From positions 1-44,317 of the forward strand of contig JAAAJB010000270.1 of the NCBI GenBank assembly GCA_016098155.1: 44,317 nucleotides of DNA. Direction: 5' to 3'. Below, in pieces: positions 1 through 11,201 of the stretch. The position numbers and the translations under genes are program-made. Within the stretch, counting starts at the first letter, position 1; each line of letters starts with the position of its first letter. This stretch comes from Actinomortierella ambigua. Taxonomy: Eukaryota > Mortierellomycota > Mortierellomycetes > Mortierellales > Mortierellaceae. The notes under the pieces are model-generated. The model was not told where the DNA came from. It searched no databases and saw only the letters and a program-made list of their open reading frames with translations.

Positions 1-1242
1 CACCCCTCTCCCACTCCCCCTCCATTGATATGCCGCTGCCGCTGGGACGTGCAATGTTTGTGCTCGGAGACTTTTTTTGTATCCAACCAGCCCTTCTTTA
101 CCCAAATGAGCACACGTCTAAGCCCGAGCATGCCAAAGCCTTCCCCCTCCCTTGATAGCTGTTGGGCGCTCTCGTGCTCATGTTGGCGATGCTGATACTT
201 CCATGTCTCACCTTTCCCAATCCATCAAATACTTCTTATGCCATACCATTCTCGCTCTTGGTCTCAACCCGCAAGATGGCAAGATGGTAGTCGATCCCCC
301 AGTTTTTTTTTCTACTCCTCTTGGACATCGCCCATGTCCACCAACCCTTTTTGTCCTCCTTCCCCGTGTACCTCCCCAACTTGCTCCGTTTTGACCAACT
401 TGGCATTTCCCAAAAGAGACACGCAATTGGTCCTGTCCTTCCCGCCTTCTTTTCTTCTTCTTTTCTTCTCTCCCCCCCTTTTCCCTTCGTTCCTTTTGTA
501 ACGCTTTGGTTGAAAGGCAAAAGAAAAAAAAAAGACAAAAGAAAGAGTGTGTGTGTAGAGTGTCTGGCAGATGTGTCTCTTTGCAGCAGCAACTGCAGCA
601 GCATTCAGGCTCCCTTATTTTAGAGAGAGAGAGAAGGGAAAAAGAGACATACATTTATACATACAGAACAGAGTGTAAGAGAAATAGAGAGAGTGCTGTA
701 CGACCCCCTTCTTCTTTTTTAACCTTCTCTTGAGTGTATGTGTATGTTGTTGTTTTTTTTGTTCAGGTCTGCCATCCTTCTCGACTCTAAACACCATTCA
801 TTCCCTTCCCGCGCGTCTGATTACATCACTTTTTCTTCTTCTTCTCACTCTCCATTGGATTGCATCACCCATCCATCATATCCGATTCATACCTTCCACA
901 GCCACGCACCTCACTTTGCCCTTCTTTCCCCCCTCCACCCCTATCCCACAATTCATTTTTCCCACTGAGAGGAAGGAGGAACCTTTTCACTTTCACGCAC
1001 CTCTCACTCCCGCCCTCCTTCTCACCCCTCTCACTTCTACCCTTGCACACCTTGGACGCCAACAGACCCTTCTCTCTCCCATACACTCACACACACTCTC
1101 TCTATCTCTCTCTCCCACTCTCACACACACTCCAGTAACGACCCCCTTCCTCCTCCTCCTCTTCCTGCTCGTCCTTCTCATCCCCGTCCCGTTGCTGCTG
1201 GTGCTGCTGGTGCTCTAGTACTGCTGCTACTATTACTACACC
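1..1242. other. Upstream region without a recognisable gene
   Basis: This stretch is dominated by pyrimidine tracts on the + strand, including CT and CTCT-type runs around 1081-1137 just before the kinesin start. The open frames on both strands are low-complexity (Lys/Arg/Glu or Ser/Pro/Leu rich) and match nothing I recognise. It most likely holds the promoter and 5' UTR of the kinesin gene, because comparable CT-rich sequence precedes other genes in the window. I see no clear TATA box and no RNA gene. Confidence 0.6.
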
Positions 1243-4200
1243 ATGACAGGAGCTCCAACCACACCAACCCTGGGGAGCAGCACCACCATGACATCTGCTT
1301 CGCAGCCTATCGAGACCTCTGTCCAAGTCGGTATGTCTTTTTTTTTTCTTTTGGTCCCTTTGAGAGCTTCATTTCGTTGCCATAGCCCGGCGTGCCTCGC
1401 TCCCTCGCACCTTTCTCCGTCTCTTAGCCGCCCCTCAGTCGTGTACCTATTTCCTCCTCGTCCCTCGTCCCTCTCTCTTCCCTCGCCTCCATTCTTAGTC
1501 GCGCATGTTTCACTTTGGATGGCTCGTCATTGGGTGGGGAAGGGATATGAAGGGGACAGTGAGAGAGGAGTGTCGGTCTCGCGCTCAGGTTTTGGTTTTC
1601 CTGTGCCTGAATGTGTCCATCAAATTCATCACACGCTGATATCTTGGAAACACGTCTTGGATCCTGCAATCCTTTTTTTTTTCTTCTTTTCTCTCTCGTT
1701 GTCTTTACTGCTTCTGTCAGTCTGCGGTGTGTGTATGTTTCCATCTGTGTGTTCTATGCTTCTCACCCATTCTACTCTACTCTACTCTACTTGCCTTTCT
1801 CTCTCTCTCGCTCTCTTTCTCTCTCTCTCTCAATCTCTCACTGGTCTCCTTTTGGGATGATCTCCAGCACTCCGCATTCGGCCACTAGCATCTGATGGCA
1901 AGGGCTCCGTTCGAGGCCGGCAACGGCAAGATACAGAAGTTATCACCATCCTCGACCACTATGGCACTGCATATGATTCGTCACAGAGCCCTCCACATAA
2001 TCCACAACAACAACACCAACCACCATCACAACAACAACATTCGCCTCAACGGATCTCGGTCGTACCTCTGCAACGCCAGTTTACATTTGATCATGTCTTT
2101 GGCCCCGTCTCGACTCAGGAGGAGATCTACCGAGGCAGCGCCCACCGTCTGGTCGAAAAGTTTCTCGAGGGTAAGAATGCCACATACTGTTTCGACGAAG
2201 GTGGCGATGATGGATGGCCGATGGCCGATATGACCAACGATAGCCCTCCCTCTATGGGGAGAGGGTTTGGATGTCCCTCATCAGGGCTTGGCTCAGATTG
2301 CACCCCTTCCCTCCCTTCTCTTCTTTCTCCCTCGCTTCCCCTCCCTCGCCCCGTCGTCGACCCGACAAAGCAACATGAGAGCGCCCATCGCTCCAGAGCC
2401 ATTGAACCGCCTTTTTCTCTCTCTCTCTCTCTCTCTCTTCGTTTTCCCTCGCACTTTAAAGTTGATGAACACCAACACAACTCATGGCACACAAAACAAG
2501 GGCAATTGTGTGTGTGCTCTTGACTAATATCGAATAGCATAACTTTGAGCGTTCCAATCATTGACTTGCTCTTCTCTCTTCTTACCTTCTGCTTCTACTG
2601 CTGTGCGTCGATGATTTCGTTCTCCATGGACTGGGCTGAGCACAGGCTTCAATGTGACCATCATGGCCTATGGTCAGACCTCCTCTGGCAAGACGTACAC
2701 CATGGGCACAGCCGCTGGATCATCCTCGTCATTGAATGATGAACGCGCACAGTCCACGCTCGGTAAGTCATGACCACCACCTACCCCTCTCCCTCTCTCT
2801 TGGGAATGGGAGACAGATTATCGCTGTGAGGATGCGTGGGGGGGGGATATGTGACATGCATGTGTGTAGGCTGACCGATCAAATGAATCAAATGTGGTGA
2901 GAAGAGCGGCCTTGTCCCTGCTCTTCCTTCTCCTCCTCTTCTCTGACCACCAGACACTTGCACACAACAGCAACAACAACAGACAAACACTTGCTGTCTC
3001 TCTCCCACCCCTTCACGCTCCCCTCTCCCCCTCTCCCTCTGTGTTTACTCTCCCCATGACGACCAGCCAACACACCATTACGTCCTTCCTTCTCCTCCTC
3101 ATGAGATTCCCAAATCCAACGACATGACCCGCTTACTGTGCATGCCTCTTTCTTACTTCTATCCTCTTTGTCTGCTGTTTCTCATTCTCCCGTATGTTAT
3201 GATTCATCCATTTCTCCACTCGCCTGGTTGACAAACGTGGTAAACATCCCGTATTTGCTCGTGCCTGCTCCCTTTTTTTGTGTTCCTTTGGGGGTCCTGC
3301 ATGTGGTATGAATCACAATTCCACAACAACAAATAATACCAAAATAAATATCTCCCCCCCACCACCCCCCACCACCTTCTCTGTCTCTCCGCATTCCCGC
3401 CCTTGGTACATTGCGATGACAACGTGCCAACCACAGGCATCATCCCGCGGGCGGTTTCCGAACTTTTCCAGCTGGCAAAGACACAGCCACTGCGTCAGCA
3501 GCACCCGGGCTACAAGATCCCTGCGCCCAAGACCGTTTTCCGCGTATCGTTTGTCGAGTTGTACAACGAGGACCTGATCGACCTCCTGGCCAAGGGCGAT
3601 TCACGTCAACCGATCACGATCCGTGAGGATGTCAAGGGCAACATCTACTGGACCGGTGTCCAAGAGGTCGAGGTGACCTCGGCCGAGGAAGTCATGCACC
3701 TGCTGTGGTTTGGATCTCAGAACCGGCAGACGCATTCGACCGAGATGAACGAAAAGTCGTCGCGATCGCATGCCATCTTTAGCATTGCCCTTCGCCAGGA
3801 ACGCTTTGTACCGACCCATCCTTTGCCCACGACCAACTCCAATGCTTCCTCTACGGCGCCTTCCCCTACCCCTCCGCCCTCCACCTTCTCTCCCTCTCCT
3901 TCGCCCACAGGCGATCGCGCAGAGTCGCCGTCGTCAAGGATACCCCACACCAAGAGCAGTAGCAGCAGCAGCAATGGAAGCAAAGAAGCTAGCAGTGGCA
4001 GTGCGTCGCATATACCCTCTCCTTTTACCAGCGGCATTGTCCCTCCAAGCTCCAAGATTAGACGTCAGAGCGCAGCCATTGACCCGACACTCCCACCACC
4101 CCCTCCTTCTGCGACCCCTGCATCAGCAGGAGGAGGAGGAGGAGCCCTCGAAGAGGCGATTGAGCCCGAGGGATCATGGATTGTGCTGAAATCCAAGTTT

Positions 4201-7200
4201 CACTTTGTGGATCTCGCAGGTAGTGAGCGTCTTAAGCGGACGTCGGCGATTGGAGATCGAGCAAAGGAAGGCATCAGTATCAATGCAGGACTGCACGCGC
4301 TGGGCAATGTGATTTCAGCTTTGGGCGATCCTAGCAAGAAGGCGAGCCATGTGCCGTACCGAGACTCGAAGCTGACGCGGCTGTTGCAGGATTCGCTGGG
4401 AGGCAATGCTTTGTCGCTCATGATTGCATGTGTCAGCCCGAGTGAGATCAATTTAGGCGAGACAGTGGTATGTCCCCCCCCCCGCCTTTGTTGTTGTCGT
4501 CGTTGTTGTGTGTGTGTGTGTGTTTTTTTTTTTTTTTGGTCCAATGTTCCCTGCTTTATTTTTCTGCTCTCTTTTTTTTTCTGTCTCGCTTTTTTAGCTC
4601 TTTGTGCTATATCGATTGTTTCGAATGGGAGAGAGGAAAGGGGGACATCCAAAAAAAAAAGAGAGCACTTGCACGAGACGAGCCCAGAGCGCCTTATTAA
4701 TGACACACTCTCTCCTTATTTCTTTTCATGCCAACCGTTGTTTTATAGAACACCCTCAAGTACGCCAATCGAGCACGAAACATTAAGAACGCCTCGTCGC
4801 AGAATCAAGAGGTCAACCTTGAAAGCCCAGAGTACCTGCGGTCAGTCATCCAAAAACTCAAGGGTGAAATCAAGCTACTCAGGGAGGCCCATGCGCGCAA
4901 TGCTACCTCCAATAGCACTATGGCGCTCGATAGCCTCACTCCCAAGACCCCCGCCAGCCCAACCACGGCCAGCAACCGCCATTCCATTGCCACTACCTCA
5001 TCCGTCACCACCGCCGTCGCTGGCGATGGCGGTGCTATTCAAGACGAAGGTAAGGGGAACAGCGTCAGATAAAAAAAAAAGCATACACAAAGACTGTACC
5101 ATCGGTTGCTAACAACTGGTCAATACTCACACACCCCACTATAGATGATCAAGCTCCAAGGATGGCATATCATCACAGCCAGGATTCGATATCAACAGAT
5201 GTCAGCAATGGGTATCTACGCTCAGTGCGGGAGGATGATGACGAGGAAGGCGGCACAGGACGATATGCATCGAATGGACGGCGGGGACGGATTCCATCGA
5301 TGATGTTACCATCCTTTGATAGCAGCAGCAACATTAGCCAAAACCTGCACAACACGCTGGCGAGCCTTGCCAGTCTTAACAACAACAAGTCGTTCCAGGA
5401 CTTTGTCGAGCCCGTGATTGAAGAGTACGAAAAGGTGATCTCGGGTCTGGAAAGCCACCTGACGCTCACCCAGGCGGCGCTGAATCACTCGGAGCAGATG
5501 TTGGAGGAACAACAGGCACGGCTAGACAGTCTCGAGGACGAACATCGGACGCTGGTCCAGCATCAGGCGCAGAGGCTACGCGAAACTCAGTCGACACCGA
5601 CCACGATGACGCGAATCCCTGTCTATCGACCCCAGTCGAGTGCTGGAGGCGAGACACCAGGAGGGATGGATCATCGGAGTAGTAGCCGGTTGAGCCTGAG
5701 GCACTACAGTGTCTCGTCGACAGGAGGAGGAAGCCTCGCCCTGCATAATAATAACAGTAACAACAATAACAATAATGACGCGGCGGGAATAGGCTTTGTA
5801 GGAGGACTGCCGACACCGTCGAGCCCCGGTTTTGCTACGGCCGAGTACAAGAAACTGGAGGCGACGTTGCAACGGCTGCAAAAGGATCTAGCAGAGGCTG
5901 AGGCGCGCAAGGCCGACAGCGATCGCTATATTGCCGAGCTTGAACTGGAGCTGGATCGAGAGCGCAAGACGGTCATCACACCTGCATCGACGACGACGAC
6001 AGCTTCACCCAAAGGTACTGCCGCTACCGCTACTACTCCTGCTGCTTCTGCTGCTGCCGCCGCTGCTGTTGTTGCTGCTGCCTCCAAGAGAATCAGCCGG
6101 GACATCCAGCCGGACGAGTTGGACCAGATTCTGCGTAAGATTGCACGTCTGGAACAGCGGGTGCAGGAGCAACAGGAGGAGGCGCAAGAGGTGATGATGC
6201 AGTCGCAGCTGGACAAGGAGACGGCAGTGATGGACCAGGCCAATATGGACAAGGCGGCGTTTGAGCAGTTGCAAGCAGAGCGCGAGTCGGAGCAGCAGCG
6301 ACGCGAAGAAGACTTGATCGGCAAACTCGAGTCCAAGGCGAAGCTAGAACAGGAGCTCGCGTCTGAGAAGGCCAAGTACGGGGAGCTGCTGCAACAACAA
6401 CAGCAGGCGGCAGAAGCGAGTCTTCAGCAACAGGGCCAGCTCGAGGAGAAGCGTGAGCGTCGGATTGCCTACTTGGAGGAGGAACTGCGACGTGCCAAGG
6501 TTCAAGAGGCCAAGGTCCGGAAGGAGCTGTTGGCGCTGGAGGAACAATTGACGAAGCTCCAGGTCGAGCACCAGCAAGCAGTGGAGATGGGCGAGATGCT
6601 GCATGTGGCGGTGGCGGATCTGGAGCAGCGGCTCAAGTCGACGCAGGAGATGGAGTCGAAGCAAAAAGCGGAGCTGGAAGAGAACCTGGCTCGGATCCAC
6701 GCGTTGGAGGAGCGGTCGCTCAGGGCGGAGCAGAACGCGATCCAGATGGTCGAGGAGATGAAGAGTAAAGTCCGACAGGAGAAGGCCACGGCCGAGACCC
6801 AGATGGCCGACGAGCTGCTGGAGCTGCTGGAGAAGATGGACCATGAACGACATAGGGTCGAGACTCTGCAGGCACAGGTTGAGCAACAACTGACGGAGCT
6901 GGACATGGCACGGGCCAAGTCGGCCGAGCAAGAGGCCCAGCTGGCCGATCTGGAGGACCAGGCTGAGGAGGACAAGGCGATGATTGTGGCGCTGGAGACG
7001 GCTATTGCACGACACAAGGCCATGCTGGAACAAAAGGAAAGCGTGTTGGCGCAGGCCGAGGCGCGGGCGGCCGAGTTTGAGGGCACGCTGGCGAGCAAAG
7101 TCGAGCTGCTGGAGAGCATGGAGAAGCAAGCAGCCGAGCATGCGACGCTGCTGGCCGCCAAGATTGAGCTCATCCAGCAGCTGGAGCAGCGGCTCCAGCA

Positions 7201-9799
7201 GGTCGATGCCGACAAGGTGGCTGATGCGGAAGCGCATGCCGAGATTGTGGCCAAGGTCCAGCAAGACTTGGCTGAGACGGTGAGCAAGCTCAAGGCGAGC
7301 GAGGAGCGCGCGCTGGAGCAAGATCAGGCGTTGGAGTCGTTGCGGGAGCAGCTGGCCGAGGCCGAGGTCAAGGCCACAGAGGCCAAAGAGGCGACGGCGA
7401 AACACCAGTCCGAGTCGGAGCAGTCGATCCTGGAATTGCAACAACGGTTGACGCGCGTCCAGGCCGAGCTCGACGATGCCGAGACGAGGGTCGAGGAGGC
7501 CCAACGGCGGCACGACTCGATCGACTTGGAGTTGCAGGCGCTGAAGACGGCCGAGCAAGAACAGGTGGCCAAGATTCAGGACTTGGAGGTGAAGCTGAGC
7601 GAGGCCACCACGGTCTCACCCATGAACTCGCGGCCGTCCTCGGTCTCGACGCCGATGGCCTCGGCAGCGGTCATTGCTGCCGCCGTGGCAAATGGCTTGG
7701 AGGCACCAGCCCAATTGACAAGCAATAGTAGTCTAACGCCATCGTCGTCATCGCCGAGTGGTGGACCGACCTTGGAAGAGAGCCAGCACATCATCCAGCG
7801 CCTGGAGAAGGAAAAGGCCCGGTATCGAGTGCTGGTGCGTGAGAACGAAAAGGAGATCCAGCGACTGACGGTCGAGCTTGAGCTGATCGCCGACGAGTTT
7901 TCGACGGCGGCGTCGGCCTTTGAGGAGGCCGAGGACGACATGAAGGCCAGGATCGAGGAACTCGAGCGGACTGTGAATGCCAAGGGGTTGATGCTGCCAG
8001 CAAACAATGGATCGTCGACATCACTGTTGCTGAATGGTGTCCGAAAGGAGTTTACAGTACCGTCGCCGATCAAGGCGCAAATCGCCACGCTGAAGGAGGA
8101 GCGCGACCAGGCGCTCAAGTCTTCGAGCGAGCTGTCGACGATCGTGGCCGACCTGAACGAGAAGAACCACTCGCTCCAGGAGAAGCTGGTCATGCTGCAG
8201 CGCGAGCAAGAGTCTATCAAGGTCCAGCATATTCTCGAGGTGCAGGCGCTCCGGGATCGTCTGGAGCGAGCCGAGAGCGCAGTCGTTGCTAGTGGCCACG
8301 CGAGTGCCCGCGGTAGTCCCGTGCCGGGTGCCGGAGGATCCGAGGACGACCGGATGGGCGTCTTTGAGCGGATCCTGCGACACCGTGCCTCGCTCAGCTC
8401 GACGCACGGCGGTGATGAGATGCTCGCGACACCTCGCCAGAGCTGGAGCACCACGGCGTCGTCGACCTTGCCGTCCGGCGGTGGGTCTGGCAGCGGTACT
8501 GGGGGATCCCAGGTTCGCGCTGGTCGCCACGAGTCCACGCTGGTGCAGCAGGCGAAGCATATCAAGCAGCTGGAAGAGCGATTGTCGGAGCTTCAGAACG
8601 CTCATGCTACTGCTGCCAATGGCGCTGGTAATGCTGGTGCGATGGTCAAGGATGGCACTCCGCCAAGCATCAACAGCAACAACACCATCAAGGTGGTGAC
8701 GACCGATGTCAACACACCTGCCTTGGGCGGGCCAACCTCTAGACGACCCTCGCAGAGCGGTGGCACGATCGGATCACCGACGTCACCTTTTGGCCTGGGC
8801 ATCACGCGAGCGGCGTCGGACACAGATCTGTCGAAGACACCGCTGCCGACATCGCGGTACAGTATGGAGAAGATGGCGTCGCCGCCACCGATGCGCGCGA
8901 TGGCCAGCTTCCCGGGCGGGTCGAATGCGATGGTGCCACCCACGCCGCCGCCGACGATCCCGCTGCCCAGCCCCCCAGCCCATGCGGTGCCCGCGACACC
9001 AAAGTCGGCCGTGACACTGGCGCATCTGCAATTGCAGCAACAACAGCAGCTGCAGCATGGCTCGGCACCACCTTCGCCAAGACACCATGCCATCTTGACG
9101 ACGGGCGACACGCTGTTGCCAACGACGACGGCGACGATGTTGATGATGGGATCGCGGCCTCATCGGTCAGCGTCTCAAAAGAGTCTGCAGACGCCATTGC
9201 GCGAGCCGCGTGAGCGGACGTCGACGTCGTCGGATGGATCGTTGGCTTTGGCTGCTGCTCAGGCGAATCAGGGCGGCGGCAATCAAGATGCCGCTGCGGC
9301 TACTAACACGACCAACAACTCCTCCTCCTCGACGACGACAGGTAGCCATGTCAGGACCTCGACTCCACCGACGCCGGCCGCTCTGCCCATCTCGTCAACA
9401 ACGGCGTCGGCATTGGAGGGCATTGAGGTCAACGAGCTCAAGTCGGTGGTGGATACGCTGGCACGGCAGGTGCAAGCGCTAAAGGTGGAGCAGGCGATGG
9501 CTCAGGGCAAGGTGAACCATCTGGAGCGGTCGCTGCAAGAGGCTGAAGCCAAGCTGCGACAGTCGGAGAAGGGCCAGGAGCAAGTGCATCGGGAGAAGGA
9601 GCAATTGATGCGCGAGCTGGAGGCTGCCCGGGAGGCGTTGGAAGCACTGCGGCAGCGGTCGGAGCAGGAGAAGGCCGGCATGCAGGAGATTCTTGAGCGC
9701 GAGAAGCAGGAGCGAGCGCGGGCGGCGGAAACTCGGGCCGCGATGGAGGCGCGTGTGGAGGAGGTGCTGCGTCGACGAAGCAAGTTTGCTTGCTTTTAG
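1243..9799 (+). CDS. Kinesin-4 family (KIF4/KIF21-like) motor protein with very long coiled-coil tail
   Basis: Exons: 1243-1330, 1868-2170, 2646-2762, 3437-4467, 4749-5049, 5145-9799. They splice in phase to 2164 residues. The motor begins near residue 27 (VALRIRPL). It has the P-loop GQTSSGKT (140-147), switch I NEKSSRSH (274-281), switch II DLAGSE (428-433) and the neck motif NTLKYANRARNIKN (514-527). The KFHFVDLAGSERLKRT and HVPYRDSKLTRLLQDSLGG segments are typical of the kinesin-4 family, plus-end-directed motors that control microtubule length or link to chromosomes. A low-complexity insert of about 120 residues (Pro/Ser/Gly) sits between the SSRSHAIF and FVDLAGSE segments. From about residue 700 the tail is heptad-rich Glu/Gln/Leu/Ala coiled coil, broken by Ser/Thr/Pro linkers. 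The C-terminus is SKFACF. The family call rests on the motor and neck; the cargo cannot be read from the sequence. The last exon is uninterrupted for 4.6 kb. Confidence 0.9.
2415..2439 (+). repeat. CT microsatellite in kinesin intron 2
   Basis: A near-perfect TC dinucleotide run lies inside the intron 2171-2645 of the kinesin gene. It is simple-sequence DNA with no coding content. Confidence 0.85.
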
Positions 9800-10152
9800 A
9801 GATGGACGGTGGAGAAGCAGGAAGGAAGAGGGGAGGAAGATTGCCGTCCCCCATATTACCCAAACCAAACCAATTGCCCTTTTTTTTATTTTGTCATTGT
9901 TCGGATGAAAAGTACGCTGACGCATCGGACGAGGACCCCGTCTGTGCTTCAAAAGAATACCCCTCTCTCTCTTCTTTTTTTTTTCTTTCTCTCTTGTCTA
10001 CCCTCTTTTAATTCAAATGTAACAGTATGTGGAAATACCATAGATTTTTTGTCCGTAACTTTTGGCACATAAAGTCGCCCTACTTTAAATTTTGAACTCT
10101 TTTTTTTTTACATTCACTCTTTTCTTCTTCCTGCCCAATACCACATTCTGCC
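9800..10152. other. Short intergenic region between kinesin and methyltransferase-like gene
   Basis: About 350 bases separate two genes on the same strand. The sequence is AT-rich with T runs (about 9970-9982 and 10101-10110) and a pyrimidine tract shortly before the next ATG. It presumably contains the 3' end of the kinesin transcript and the promoter of the next gene. No RNA gene or coding signal is visible. Confidence 0.5.
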
Positions 10153-11169
10153 ATGCAGTCAGGAAGCTCAGACTACCTCACCGTCAGCGACCTTTCCCAC
10201 CGCCCACCCCAGCCCAACCCTCTCCAGCCTATCCTCGAGAAGGTGGGTGTTGCATTTATTCACTACCAACACCGGGGGCATGCTTAGACTTGCCTGCATG
10301 CCACCTTGTCTAGGAAAAAGAAAAGAAAACCATAATATGCTCACAACTCTCTTGCGCTCGCGTTCTCTCATTTCACTTCCCCCTTCCCCTTCTGCCCCCC
10401 TCATGTGGGTTGAATGCAGATTGACTCGTCAGTCATTAACCGTGCCTACCCAGGACTGTACCAACAGGGGACGAGTCATGACCTAAGCCAAGGGCGCAAT
10501 GCATTTGTGTTTGAGCGTAGCCTATTAGCGTTTCGCGAGCTCCTAGTCCAACAACTGTGGAAAGTCGTCTCCGCTACCGCTGGCGGCGGCGGCGGTTCCA
10601 AATTATCATCACCAGCGCGGTATGAGAATGCAGCGGATTTTTGTCGACGACAGTGGAACATTGACAGTCGACGCGCCAACTGTCTGGTCGAGTATGCAGG
10701 TTTGCTCCAGGAGCTTGCTGCGTTTGCGGTGCGGCCCAAGTCCGAGACCGTGTGTAATGCACTGCTCCGAGCCTCGGACACGCTGCAGCCTTCGCCACTG
10801 CAGCGCCAGCCGCTTGCCCCCGCACTGTGGGCCAAACTGCTCGAGGCTTGGCAGACCGCGCAGCAGCAGCAGCAGCAGCAGCAGAGCCAACAGGCTGTGG
10901 ACACGGCGGGGGGTAGTAGAGCAACTATATCCTCGCCCGCGCACCATACTTTGACTGGCTCTTGTACTACCACTACCACTACCACTACCACCACGACTAC
11001 TATTGCGCCCTCAGGTACCACGGTGCTCGGTGTGGAGTACATGTCTGAAGAGTTTATTCATGACGTGCTGATCAAGCCGCACTTGGTGCTGAGGTACCAG
11101 CAGCAGTTGGAGCTAAAGCAGAAGGAGCAAGAGTTTCTAAAACAGCAGCTCCACCAACAACACCACTAC

Positions 11170-11201
<32 letters not shown>

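Noticed and set aside
6344..7558. A 404-codon open frame on the minus strand inside the kinesin tail, and others such as 7576-8565 and 8021-8605
   Set aside because: They are antisense to a well-supported coiled-coil coding exon. Biased GAG/CAG/CTG codons on the plus strand create long Leu/Gln/Arg-rich antisense frames with no domain.
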